Source: UJ101 sp965262705
Lineage (GTDB): Bacteria; Bacteroidota; Bacteroidia; Flavobacteriales; UJ101
Length of the DNA stretch: 64,000 nt
Direction: 5' to 3'
NCBI GenBank assembly: GCA_965262705.1
Contig: OZ253556.1
Location: forward strand, 496,001 to 560,000
The position numbers and the translations under genes were made by a program. The notes under the pieces were generated by a model. The model was not told the DNA's origin and did no database searches. It was given only the letters and a program-made list of their open reading frames with translations. Position 1 is the stretch's first letter; every line of letters starts with the position of its first letter. Positions 18,514 through 27,187 of the stretch are shown piece by piece.

Positions 18514-18611
18514 GACCGTTGCAAGGTAATGAAGGATTAGATATAAAAAAAGTGATACTAAGCGGTTATTTTAGCTAAAAAGATAGTCTATTTATGACAT
18601 GAAAATATATC
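18512..18611 (+). mobile_element. IS5-type left-end fragment (100 bp)
   Basis: AAGACCGTTGCAAGG through TTTATGACATGAAAATATATC: the terminus, leader and first codons of a transposase, interrupted by the insertion of a second IS copy at 18612. Confidence 0.85.
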
Positions 18612-19893
18612 GAGACCGTTGCAAGGTAATGAAAGATTAGATATAAAAAAAAGGTGATACTAAGCGGTTATTTTAGCTAAAAAGATAGTCTATTTATGGC
18701 ATGAAAATATATCATCATCCTACTTTAGCCGATAGTATTTGTGATTTACGCACAAGAAAGATAAAAAAGTCTTTTTTCACGCAGTTAAACCGTTTGTTAG
18801 ACTGGAAAAAAATAAGTAAAATAATAGATGACCCTTATAATAAAGGGAAAAGTGCGACGGGCAGTCCGAGTTATGATGGCTTATTATTATTTAAGATGTG
18901 TTTATTACAAACTTGGTATGGCTTAAGCGATTACGAAGTAGAAGATAGGATAAATGACAATCTTTCCTTCAGTTATTTTTGTGGATTGCATATTGACCAA
19001 GTCTCCCCTGACCCTAGTACTTTGAGTAGATTTAGAACATTGATGACGCAGGCGAATGCCTACGAGCGTCTATTTAAGGAGATCCACGGTCAATTAGAAC
19101 GCCATCCAATCATCATCAAAAAAGGAGCGATAGTAGACGCGAGTGTAGTAGAGACTTCATTAAAACCGAAAGGCAAGGTTAGTTATAAGATTACCGGGGA
19201 TAGCGGAGAGCAAAAAGAGGCGAGGGTAAAAAAAGATAATAAGGCAAGTGTAGATAAACAAGGGGCTTGGTTAAAAAAGCGAGGCAAGTATTATTATGGG
19301 GATAAAAAGCACTATGTTACCGATGAAGAAGGTCTGGTACTTGGAGTAGTAAGCACGAAAGCAAGTGTAAACGAGGGGAGCAATTTACAGGAGGTTTTAG
19401 CGTCTGCAGACTTACCGGAGGGGATTCCCTTAAAAGGGGATAAGGGCGATCAATCAGAGAGAAATGCGAGTTTGTTAAAGAGGAGAAAGTTGAAGAATCA
19501 TATACTGAAGAAGGCAAAAAGGGGCAAGCCATTAACGGATTTTGAGAAGAAGTTTAATAAACGAGTAGGGGAAACAAGCTTTAAAAAGGTTACTGAGTTT
19601 ATCGAAGTATAGAATGCACATTCGGAAGCATAAAGCGATGGTTTTCAGGCGGGGTGGCAAGATATAGCGGGATAGCAAAGATGCATACGCAAAACCTGAT
19701 GGAGGCGATCGGGTATAATTTATATCGAAGTCCGGGGATACTGGCGTCTAATCGTTAAAAGAGGATAAAGGAGTATTGATAGTCAATAAATCCATGAAAA
19801 AACAGTGAAAAACCTATCAATAAGTAAATAGTAAAATAAAAAAACTAAAAAACAAAGATTATAAATCCCATTCAAACTTTTTGCAACGGTCTT
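18612..19893 (+). mobile_element. IS5-type element copy 2 (defective)
   Basis: 1282 bp from GAGACCGTTGCAAGG to TTTTTGCAACGGTCTT. It is 22 bp longer than copy 1, mainly because of a 23-bp insertion in the transposase gene. Its right end TTTTTGCAACGGTCTT is closer to the MITE ends than the right end of copy 1. Confidence 0.88.
18701..19758 (+). pseudogene. IS5-family transposase, disrupted before the catalytic Glu
   Basis: Reads like the intact transposase through residue 290, then a 23-nt insertion (GTTACTGAGTTTATCGAAGTA and flanking bases, about 19586-19608) shifts the frame and gives a stop after 303 residues. The segment with the catalytic Glu (ERTFGS in copy 1) and the C-terminus remain as untranslated DNA to 19758. 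The inserted bases look like half of a REP palindrome. The second catalytic Asp region reads GDKGDQSE here instead of GDKGYESE. Not expected to be active. Confidence 0.85.
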
Positions 19894-19941
19894 TTATTAT
19901 AATTGCTAAGTCAATTTTCAGTTATTGATAATTAGAAATGG

Positions 19942-20433
19942 TTATCTTGCATATTCTATTACCGCCAAATCAAAAATTCGCTCCCCATCAATTTTAAATT
20001 TAAGCATCGTTCGCACTTTGTGAAAACCGTGTTTTCCGATAGCGCCAGGATTCATATGTAACAAATTCAACTGACGATCTGGCATTACTTTTAAGATATG
20101 CGAATGTCCACAAATAAACAATTGAGGAGGATTTTTTTTTAATTCTTCTTTAATTCGACGATTATAATGCCCTGGATAACCTCCAATATGCGTTATCCAC
20201 ACATCCACTTTTTCACAAAAGAAACGTTTATGTAATGGAAATTCTGAGCGTATTTCAGCATCGTCAATATTTCCGTAAACTGCCTTTAAAAAAGCATGTC
20301 GCTTTAACTCATTAGCAATAGTTAAATTACCAATATCTCCTGCATGCCATACTTCATCTGCTTCTTTTGCATGCCTTATCATTTCTTCTCCACAATAACC
20401 ATGCGTATCAGACAGTAATAAAATATTTTTCAT
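19942..20433 (-). CDS. YfcE/MJ0936-type metallophosphoesterase
   Basis: Small cytosolic phosphodiesterase with a dinuclear metal site. Motifs in order from the chosen start (MKNILLLSDTHG): DTH (9-11), HAGDIGN, YGNIDD, H in THIGG, and GHSH, which is the full metal-binding set. From this ATG the protein is 163 residues, the normal length; a further ATG six codons upstream (20451) gives MFYKIY first, which the family does not have. A TATTTTTG -7-like element is at 20486-20493. It stands alone next to block A. Physiological substrate unknown. Confidence 0.88.
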   Translation of the reverse strand: MKNILLLSDTHGYCGEEMIRHAKEADEVWHAGDIGNLTIANELKRHAFLKAVYGNIDDAEIRSEFPLHKRFFCEKVDVWITHIGGYPGHYNRRIKEELKKNPPQLFICGHSHILKVMPDRQLNLLHMNPGAIGKHGFHKVRTMLKFKIDGERIFDLAVIEYAR

Positions 20434-20591
20434 ATAAATTTTATAAAACACAGACTTCTATTTGCCGGTAGGATTAATAAAAGTACAAAAATATCTTAAG
20501 ATTATTGCAAATCATCGCTAACTAAAGCACTCAATAATTTATATTTTTACGTTTGTATAATATTTTTTTTACTCTAATCTAAAAAATTTTA

Positions 20592-20599
20592 TATATTTG
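20592..20599 (+). promoter_or_regulatory. Putative -7 element, now far from the BspA-like gene
   Basis: TATATTTG matches TAnnTTTG, but the next plus-strand gene starts about 284 bp downstream and a decayed MITE (20621-20792) lies between. It may give the lipoprotein gene a long leader. Confidence 0.35.
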
Positions 20600-20620
20600 C
20601 CTCAATTTATTTATAAAGAA

Positions 20621-20792
20621 GAAACTTTTAGCTAGGGCTGACTTGCATTTGCAAAAAGCAATTTAGCGATACAATACAACGCCTGAAAAAAAATTAAACA
20701 ACGAAGTAAACTTTTGTTTATGCGCATTTTAATTTTTTGAGAAGGAAGAAATTTCAAGCGAACTGCAAGTCATCGCTAGCTAAAAGGCTCTT
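20621..20792. mobile_element. Decayed MITE upstream of the BspA-like gene
   Basis: Outer arms GCTAGGGCTGACTTGCA and TGCAAGTCATCGCTAGC are inverted; between them are GCAAAAAGCAATTTAGCG, CAACGCCTGAAAAAAAATTA and AATTTTTTGAGAAGGAAG, all parts of the MITE body. Confidence 0.6.
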
Positions 20793-20882
20793 ACATTTTT
20801 AGATTAAACAGCAATTAAATGTATAACAAAAAAAATATTTATGAAAGTTTTAAAAATTATTAAATCAAAAACAAAATTTAAA

Positions 20883-23327
20883 ATGAACAAATTAAAATTT
20901 AAAATCTTAATGTTATTCGCCCTGCCCTTGCTCGGCTTTTTAACTAATTGTGAACAAAACAAAGAAAATTCGCTGCGGCCTGACGTTCAAAAAGTAAGCT
21001 TAACAGCATCTACTAATGCTGAGGCTGGTACTGATGCTTTTATAGAGAATACACGTGTAAGGTTGACGATTTACGAAGGAGAGTCAGGAACAACAACCAT
21101 TGCAAAGTCTTATTCAGAAGGGGGTACAGAGGGACAAGAGATTAGCAATGCTGAATTTACATTCGATGAAAAGAGAACCATTGACCTTTATCTTGAAGAC
21201 GGAAAAAAATACCATATAACGCAATTTGATGTTTTAGAGGGAGATACTGGTGATGAAATTGAATATCAATTGGCTCAAGAAGATATACCTATTGATTTAG
21301 CGAGTCCTGATGCTAATTTGAGTATAAAGGTTCTTTTACAAGAATATACTGCAAAAGTTGAACCGGCTCCAGAGGAGGGGCCTGCTAAAAAGCAAATTAG
21401 TTTTAACCCTGAATACGTTACGGATAATAAATACTCCTTCCAGATTTCATTTAAAATTAAGGACGATAGCGAAACAGAAGTACCTTTAGCTATTGATAAG
21501 AATACAAAAAATAACTATGATTTTAAGGTAAAATTAAAAGTTAATGACGGTAAAGAGATTTTACACTTAGGAGAGGATTATAATATTTTTAATGTAGTTG
21601 AAGATACAGATAACAAAACATACCCATCGATAAAGATTACACTTCCTAATACCTATGAGCATTATATTAATGAGGCGAGCGATAAATTCTTTTTAGAGGT
21701 AACTGATGTCAATAAAAAAGTAGAAGATAAAGAATACTATGATGTTTCTGGTGCTTTGAAAGGAAGCGATAACGATGAAGTAACGGTAATTTTAGAAAAA
21801 CACCCTACCAAGAAACAAACGACAACGACTACACCATTCATCTCTACATGGACAACGAACCCCAAACTAGCGTCGTACCAACATTCAAAAGATATTTCGG
21901 AAGAGAAACAAATAAAACTTCCGTTAGTTCCTAACGGCTCGTATAATTTTACAGTAGATTGGGGAGATGGCACATCAAATCATATTACTCAGTTTGATGC
22001 TAAACAAGTCAAGCATACGTATGAAAACGAAGGTACGTATACTATTCAAATCAATGGAGAGCTTAAAGGATGGTCTTTTGGATGGCTTTACTCTAAGGAT
22101 GACAAAAAATTTAGTTATTATGGGGATGCCGAGAAGTTAATAGGAATAAGTTCATGGGGCGATTTAGACTTTGGCGAAACGGAATACCAATTCTTCCACG
22201 CAAAAAACATGTCGATAACCGCAACGGATATCCCAAAATTTTCAGATACAAGGAGTTTTAAGGGAATGTTTAAATATGCTGAATCTTTGAAGAACGTACC
22301 AAGAATGGATAGTTGGGATGTTTCAAACATTACCAATATGGAAGAAATGTTTTATAATGTAAAACAATTTAATGAGCCGATTGGCTCTTGGGATGTCTCT
22401 AACGTTACCAATATGAGGAAAATGTTCTCAACAATGAAATTCAATCAGCCAATTGGTTCATGGGATGTTTCTAACGTTACCAATATGGCGATGATGTTCT
22501 ATAATAATGAAAAATTTAATCAGCCGATTGGTTCGTGGAATGTTTCTAAGGTTACTAATATGCAAGCAATGTTTGAAGGAGACAAACAATTTAATCAGCC
22601 GATTGGTTCATGGGATGTTTCTAACGTGTCTACTATGGACAGAATGTTTAATAATGCTGTTTCTTTTGACAAGAATATCGGTCAATGGAATGTTTCCAAG
22701 GTTTCCGATATGAGCAATATGTTTTCCGGAGCAGAGTTATTTAATCAAGATCTTAATCAGTGGAACGTTTCTAATGTGAAAAATATGTGTTCTATGTTCT
22801 CTCAAGCCTTCAAATTTAATGGAGAAATCAGTTCCTGGGATGTTTCAAACGTTACAGACATGGCTAATATGTTTAATGGTGCCCATTCATTTAAAGGAGA
22901 CCTTAGCCGATGGGATGTTTCCCAGGTTACTAGTATGTCTCATATGTTCTATGAGGCTGATTCATTCAATGCAGACATTAGCAAATGGAATGTTTCCAAG
23001 GTTGTATCAATGTTTAGAATGTTCTATAACGCTTCCTCGTTTGACCAAAATATCGGTTCATGGAATATTATCTTAAATAGTGGTATGAAAGAGATGTTTT
23101 ATGGAGTTACCCTATCAACACAAAATTATAATGCATTGCTTGAAGGATTTTCTCAAAAAGCTAAATTAATTCATCAAAGATTGCAAACGATTCCATATTT
23201 TAAGGATAAACCATTTGAATTTGATGGAGGAAATTCAAAATATAGTCCAGAATATAAACAATATAGGGATATACTTACCGATAAGTATAATTGGACAATT
23301 ACCGATGGTGGGCAGACAGGCATATAG
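20883..23327 (+). CDS. BspA-like surface lipoprotein with PKD-like domain and DUF285 repeats
   Basis: Starting at ATG 20883 gives an ordinary lipoprotein signal (lipobox FLTNC, Cys23); the ATG at 20841 would add 14 basic residues. A beta-rich N-terminal region (about 30-310) is followed by a PKD-like domain (FTVDWGDGTSNHITQF ... HTYENEGTYTIQI, about 352-392) and about a dozen DUF285 repeats of 24-25 residues (WDVSNVTNMxxMF ... FNQPIGS, about 470-730), then a short tail. Proteins of this type in oral and gut Bacteroidetes mediate attachment to host or to other bacteria; that role here is inference. Some repeats are almost identical in DNA, so copy number may vary. Confidence 0.88.
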   Translation: MNKLKFKILMLFALPLLGFLTNCEQNKENSLRPDVQKVSLTASTNAEAGTDAFIENTRVRLTIYEGESGTTTIAKSYSEGGTEGQEISNAEFTFDEKRTIDLYLEDGKKYHITQFDVLEGDTGDEIEYQLAQEDIPIDLASPDANLSIKVLLQEYTAKVEPAPEEGPAKKQISFNPEYVTDNKYSFQISFKIKDDSETEVPLAIDKNTKNNYDFKVKLKVNDGKEILHLGEDYNIFNVVEDTDNKTYPSIKITLPNTYEHYINEASDKFFLEVTDVNKKVEDKEYYDVSGALKGSDNDEVTVILEKHPTKKQTTTTTPFISTWTTNPKLASYQHSKDISEEKQIKLPLVPNGSYNFTVDWGDGTSNHITQFDAKQVKHTYENEGTYTIQINGELKGWSFGWLYSKDDKKFSYYGDAEKLIGISSWGDLDFGETEYQFFHAKNMSITATDIPKFSDTRSFKGMFKYAESLKNVPRMDSWDVSNITNMEEMFYNVKQFNEPIGSWDVSNVTNMRKMFSTMKFNQPIGSWDVSNVTNMAMMFYNNEKFNQPIGSWNVSKVTNMQAMFEGDKQFNQPIGSWDVSNVSTMDRMFNNAVSFDKNIGQWNVSKVSDMSNMFSGAELFNQDLNQWNVSNVKNMCSMFSQAFKFNGEISSWDVSNVTDMANMFNGAHSFKGDLSRWDVSQVTSMSHMFYEADSFNADISKWNVSKVVSMFRMFYNASSFDQNIGSWNIILNSGMKEMFYGVTLSTQNYNALLEGFSQKAKLIHQRLQTIPYFKDKPFEFDGGNSKYSPEYKQYRDILTDKYNWTITDGGQTGI

Positions 23328-23451
23328 TTGTTTTTGATAAACTTAATTCTCGAAATATCTGAAAATAGCGATTAATTGTATTTCAGTTTAAACTTAAAAT
23401 TTTTGCTGATTTTACTGCATCAATATCGCTACAAAAACACTTTATTATTTT

Positions 23452-23556
23452 GAGACCTTTAGCTAGCGCTAACCTGAAGTTGCAAAAAGCACTTTAGCTG
23501 GTAAAATGCAACACCTGAAAAAAATTAACTGCAAGTCAGCGCAAGCTAAAGGTCTT
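23452..23556. mobile_element. Short MITE-related element
   Basis: Ends GAGACCTTTAGCTAGCGC and GCGCAAGCTAAAGGTCTT are inverted; the middle holds TTGCAAAAAGCACTTTAGC and ATGCAACACCTGAAAAA. Mirrors the element upstream of the BspA-like gene. Confidence 0.65.
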
Positions 23557-23574
23557 AATTATTTTATTTATTTT

Positions 23575-23700
23575 TTGGGCGTTCCCGCCTTACGGCGGTC
23601 GGGCTATCCGCTAAATCTTTTTCTTGGGGTAAAAAACATCACCCCAAGAAAAAGGATACCGCTGCTATCCCTAACGCTCGCCCCGCAAAGCCGCCTTCAA
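23575..23700. repeat. GC-rich palindromic repeat with 14-bp perfect stem
   Basis: Within an otherwise AT-rich gap, GGGCGTTCCCGCCTTACGGC GG-type hairpin (CCGCC/GGCGG, 23585-23597) is followed by a strong stem CTTTTTCTTGGGGT / ACCCCAAGAAAAAG (23617-23630 with 23641-23654, 10-base loop). I recall similar sequences between genes in other flavobacteria, but cannot check. It ends about 120 bp before hemD. A 105-codon frame through it is not credible as a gene. Confidence 0.65.
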
Positions 23701-23819
23701 AGAGTATTTTTAAAGTGTAATCATCAAAATAATTATCCTCTCCTTTTAGTAGTGTCCATATCTGCCTTTTCGATAAAAAATCAAAATATTTACATTAGCG
23801 CTTCTAATTACAAGTTATT

Positions 23820-24506
23820 TTGAGAAGAAAATACCGAATACTATCTACTAAGAAACTTTCAACAGAACAAAAGCAAAGATTTCTCAGCGGCTTAAAAGTC
23901 TTAGAAAAAGAAATGATTGATATTAAATTTATTCCTTTTACCTTGCCAAAAGATATGACAGAAGTAGTTATTTTCACGAGTCAGAACGCAGTAAAATCAG
24001 TATTTAGTCAAACTTCTTTTCTCAAAAATGATATATTATGTGTCGGAGAAAAAACAGCAGAATTAATCACGCGTTTATTTCAGAAGAAGCCATTACTTAT
24101 CGCTTCCTCTTCAAAAGCCTTAGCTAAAAAAATAGTTCTCGCACCCTACCGTAAACTATTATACTTTACCAATAATCTCAGAAGAGATGAGTTACCTATT
24201 ATTTTATCCTCAAAAAATGTTGCATTAAAAGAAGTCATCGTTTATGAAACACAATTGAAGTACTTTAAATTTTCTGAGGCGTTTGACGGGGTACTTTTTT
24301 TTAGTCCGTCAGCGGTTGAATCCTATCTAAAATATAACTCATTTTCTCAAAATACAGCTATCTTTGCTATCGGAAATACAACAAAAAATTTTCTGAAAAG
24401 AAAAGAATTTTCATCCATTACAGCTTCTGAACCAACCATTGAAAGTTTAATTCAGACCGTTAATCATTATTTCCAACAAATAATAAATGAGAGAGAGCCA
24501 TCATAA
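23820..24506 (+). CDS. hemD: Uroporphyrinogen-III synthase
   Basis: Cyclises hydroxymethylbilane with D-ring inversion in haem synthesis. The 228-residue protein has the weak conservation usual for HemD: FTSQNAVKSVF (about 52-62), LYFTNNLRRDELP (about 114-126), VYETQ (about 141-145) and FFSPSAVESYL (about 160-170) are the recognisable landmarks. TTG at 23820 appears to be the start, as no ATG precedes the conserved part in frame. It ends 2 bp before hemE, so the two form an operon. Identity rests on motif pattern plus the hemE neighbour. Confidence 0.85.
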   Translation: MRRKYRILSTKKLSTEQKQRFLSGLKVLEKEMIDIKFIPFTLPKDMTEVVIFTSQNAVKSVFSQTSFLKNDILCVGEKTAELITRLFQKKPLLIASSSKALAKKIVLAPYRKLLYFTNNLRRDELPIILSSKNVALKEVIVYETQLKYFKFSEAFDGVLFFSPSAVESYLKYNSFSQNTAIFAIGNTTKNFLKRKEFSSITASEPTIESLIQTVNHYFQQIINEREPS

Positions 24507-24508
24507 AT

Positions 24509-25537
24509 ATGAATTATAAAAACGATTTACTTCTAAGGGCACTTAAAGGAGAAAAATTAGCGCGTCCGCCAGTGTGGATGATGCGCCAAGCTGGGCGATA
24601 TTTACCGGATTTTATGAAACTGAAAAAGCAATATGATTTTTTTACCCGTTGCCGTACGCCCGAACTTGCCACCGAAATCACGCTTATGCCGATTCGTCAG
24701 TTAGGAACCGATGCGGCGATTCTTTTTTCAGACATTCTTGTAGTTCCTCAGGCTATGAATATTCATATAGAAATGAAGCCCGATATGGGGCCTTGGGTCC
24801 CCTACCCTATTCGTTCGCAAAAAGCAATCGATCAGGTGATTGTTCCTAATATAGAAGAAAGTTTGGGGTATGTACTTGAAGCGGTAAAGATGACGAAAAA
24901 AGCGTTAAATAATGAAATACCGTTAATTGGTTTTGCAGGGGCTCCATGGACTGTTTTTTGTTATGCAGTCGAAGGGAAAGGCTCAAAGTCTTTTGATACA
25001 GCTAAAGCATTCTGTTTTCAGCAAAGAGAGGCAGCGCATCAATTATTGCAAAAATTTACCGATGTAACGATACAATATTTGCTGGAAAAAGTAGCTGCCG
25101 GATGCGATGTTATTCAAATTTTTGATAGTTGGGGCGGACTGCTTTCTCCACAAGATTATCAGGAATTTTCATGGAAATACACCCGTCAAATCGTAGAAAA
25201 AGTGAGTCAAAAAGCACCGGTTATCGTATTTGCCAAAGGATGTTGGTTTGCGCTTAAAGAAATGGCTCAATCAAAAGTTTCAGCACTGGGAGTGGATTGG
25301 ACGATTTCCCCAAAATTAGCCCGGCAAATGACAGGAAGAACAATAACTTTGCAGGGCAATTTTGATCCGGCAGCCTTACTTGCTCCTGTTCCTGAAATCA
25401 AAACACGTGTTAAAAATATGATTGATGCCTTTGGGGTACAGCACTATATTGCTAACCTGGGGCACGGCATTTTACCAAATGTTCCCGTGGATCATGCTAA
25501 GGCTTTTATTGATGCGGTTAAAGATTATCAATGTTAG
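24509..25537 (+). CDS. hemE: Uroporphyrinogen decarboxylase
   Basis: Decarboxylates uroporphyrinogen III to coproporphyrinogen III in the cytosol. The N-terminal signature RPPVWMMRQAGRYLPDF (about 18-34), the GFAGAPWTVFCYAVEG segment (about 143-158), IQIFDSWGG (about 205-213) and C-terminal NLGHGILPNVPVDHA match the family throughout. Length of 342 is normal. Directly follows hemD with a 2-bp gap. It is followed by a MITE, so the operon ends here. Confidence 0.97.
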   Translation: MNYKNDLLLRALKGEKLARPPVWMMRQAGRYLPDFMKLKKQYDFFTRCRTPELATEITLMPIRQLGTDAAILFSDILVVPQAMNIHIEMKPDMGPWVPYPIRSQKAIDQVIVPNIEESLGYVLEAVKMTKKALNNEIPLIGFAGAPWTVFCYAVEGKGSKSFDTAKAFCFQQREAAHQLLQKFTDVTIQYLLEKVAAGCDVIQIFDSWGGLLSPQDYQEFSWKYTRQIVEKVSQKAPVIVFAKGCWFALKEMAQSKVSALGVDWTISPKLARQMTGRTITLQGNFDPAALLAPVPEIKTRVKNMIDAFGVQHYIANLGHGILPNVPVDHAKAFIDAVKDYQC

Positions 25538-25568
25538 AGGAAATGAATCTAAGGAGGCTTTGCTTTTA

Positions 25569-25807
25569 GAGACCGTTGCAAAAAGCACTTTAGCAAAAAA
25601 ATGCTTGTATTGAGCACTTCGACTAGGCGGTTATTGAGCCTGTCGAGATGCAGTAACCATTTGCCGAAATGCAACGCCCGATAAAAATTAACTACAAGTC
25701 AGCGAATCTAAACACCAGATCAACCCTTTGGTTGTGAGAGAATTTTAATTTTAGGCAACTGAACACTTCGGGAAGCGGTTATTGAGCCTGTCGAAGTACT
25801 CAGCTAC
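25569..25807. mobile_element. MITE with two embedded REP units
   Basis: Starts GAGACCGTTGCAAAAAGCAC and contains ATGCAACGCCCGATAAAAAT and CAACCCTTTGGTTGTGAG. REP-like units (CACTTCGACTAGG...CCTGTCGAGA; CACTTCGGG...CCTGTCGAAGTA) lie at about 25614-25655 and 25765-25798. The far terminal repeat is missing. Confidence 0.7.
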
Positions 25808-25910
25808 TAAAATCACATAATTTTTTGTTGAAATTCATTTTTTCTTTCGCAACGCTTAAAGGGGTGTTTTATTTTTCAAAAATATATAATTAGAATAAAT
25901 ATAATATGCG

Positions 25911-25918
25911 TATCTTTG
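25911..25918 (+). promoter_or_regulatory. Putative -7 element of the YD-repeat lipoprotein gene
   Basis: TATCTTTG, a perfect TAnnTTTG, ends 24 bp before the ATG at 25943. No TTG lies at the expected distance upstream. Confidence 0.5.
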
Positions 25919-25942
25919 TTAAAGAACTAAAAAAAATACACT

Positions 25943-27004
25943 ATGATACGCGCACGTTTATTTACCACACTCTTTGTCTGCATAGTTTTAATGCACAACT
26001 GTGCAAATAATAAAACAAAAAAGGATACAGATTGGGCTTCGCTTCACCTAAAAGGAAAGGTAAAATCTTTAAAAATCAGTTACTATAAAACCCTTGAAAA
26101 GTTTGGCAAGATAGAGAAAGGTTCTCAAACCCGTGGATCTGAGTTTGCTGAGTTTGCTAGTGATATTCTTTTTTCTCGTTTTTCTAGTAAATTCCTTGTA
26201 CGCTTCAATAAAAAAGGAAACAAGGTGGAAGTAAATTACTACAAGGCGGACGGCAGTCTAAAGAGTAAGCGGACTTATAAATATGATGCCCAAGGAAACC
26301 GAGTGGAAGAAAATGATTACAATGCGGATGGTAATCTATCCTGGAAGTTGACTTGTAAATATGATAAGCAAGGAAACCGAGTTGAAGTAAATGATTACAA
26401 TGCGGATGGTAGTCTAGATGATAAGTCGACTTATAAATTTGATGCCCAAGGAAACAAGGTGGAAGAAAATAGCTACAAGGCGGACGGCAGTCTATGGTAT
26501 AAGGCTACCTATCAATATGATAAGCAAGGAAACTTAGTGGAAGAAAATTACTACAATGCGGACGGCAGTCTAGGGTATAAGGCTACCTATCAATATGATA
26601 AGCAAGGAAACTTAGTGGAAGAAAATCGCTACAAGGCGGATGGTAGTCTATCCTGGAAGTGGACCTATCAATATGATAAGCAAGGAAACAAGGTGGAACA
26701 AAATAGCTACAAGGCGGACGGCAGTCTAAAGAGTAAGCGGACTTATAAATATGATGCCCAAGGAAACTTAGTGGAACAAAATAGCTACAAGGCGGACGGC
26801 AGTCTAAAGAGTAAGCGGACTTATAAATATGATGCCCAAGGAAACCGAGTTGAAGTAAATGATTACAATGCGGACGGCAGTCTAGATGATGATAAGTACA
26901 CTTGTAAACATACATATGATAAAAAAGGCAATTTAAAACAGTCCATTCTATTTAAAAACAAAGTCCCACAAAAAATAATGGAACGCGAAATCGAGTATTT
27001 TTAG
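25943..27004 (+). CDS. Lipoprotein with tandem YD-like 26-residue repeats
   Basis: Predicted lipoprotein (lipobox LMHNC, Cys20). After about 75 residues come eight full 26-residue repeats plus partial ones (unit YKADGSLKSKRTYKYDAQGN then xVExNx), resembling the YD repeats of RHS-type proteins and the MORN-like repeats of other Bacteroidetes surface proteins. The protein ends 46 residues after the last full repeat. It has no RHS core or toxin domain, so it is not a polymorphic toxin as it stands. Probably a surface antigen or adhesin; function unknown. The next gene is unrelated. Confidence 0.75.
   Translation: MIRARLFTTLFVCIVLMHNCANNKTKKDTDWASLHLKGKVKSLKISYYKTLEKFGKIEKGSQTRGSEFAEFASDILFSRFSSKFLVRFNKKGNKVEVNYYKADGSLKSKRTYKYDAQGNRVEENDYNADGNLSWKLTCKYDKQGNRVEVNDYNADGSLDDKSTYKFDAQGNKVEENSYKADGSLWYKATYQYDKQGNLVEENYYNADGSLGYKATYQYDKQGNLVEENRYKADGSLSWKWTYQYDKQGNKVEQNSYKADGSLKSKRTYKYDAQGNLVEQNSYKADGSLKSKRTYKYDAQGNRVEVNDYNADGSLDDDKYTCKHTYDKKGNLKQSILFKNKVPQKIMEREIEYF
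26240..26863 (+). repeat. Eight tandem 78-bp coding repeats
   Basis: In-frame units of 78 bp, starting TAC AAG/AAT GCG GAC/T GG. Neighbouring units share long identical stretches (for example the units starting 26708 and 26786 differ at only a few bases), a sign of recent duplication or gene conversion. Confidence 0.85.
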
Positions 27005-27031
27005 CCTTAACTAGCCCCATTGAATAAGGCT
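27003..27031 (+). terminator. Possible terminator hairpin after the YD-repeat gene
   Basis: AGCCTTA / TAAGGCT arms (7 bp) around a 15-base loop, overlapping the stop codon. No long T-run follows, so only a weak case. Confidence 0.3.
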
Positions 27032-27187
27032 TATCATTTAATAAAAGTTTAGTTTTTTGTATTTTATATTTTTATCATTTATCTTTTCAAAAATATTTTA
27101 TTCAATAGCGCTTCTGGCAAAGTATTCTCAATTTAATTATACACTATAGCGGGAATGCCAAACCAGAAGCTTTTTTATTTTAGATAG

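Larger units (their letters stand above)
17448..19893 (+). mobile_element. Mobile block A (2.4-kb composite, near-identical to block B)
   Basis: Ordered content: MITE, inverted IS end, 868 bp of non-IS DNA with a broken gene, 100-bp IS left-end fragment, damaged IS5-type copy. The same order and almost the same bases recur at 42086-44545. The 868-bp part is bounded by IS termini in opposite orientation, as in a composite transposon whose left IS has decayed. Confidence 0.85.

Noticed and set aside
20841..20882. Upstream ATG of the BspA-like gene
   Set aside because: It would put 14 basic residues before an otherwise standard lipoprotein signal; the ATG at 20883 is preferred, though not proven.
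23506..23823. 105-codon frame before hemD
   Set aside because: It translates MITE ends and the GC-rich hairpin repeat, not a protein.
26240..26863. Regular 78-bp direct repeats that could suggest a CRISPR array
   Set aside because: The repeats are contiguous, lack spacers, keep one reading frame and encode the YD-like protein repeats.
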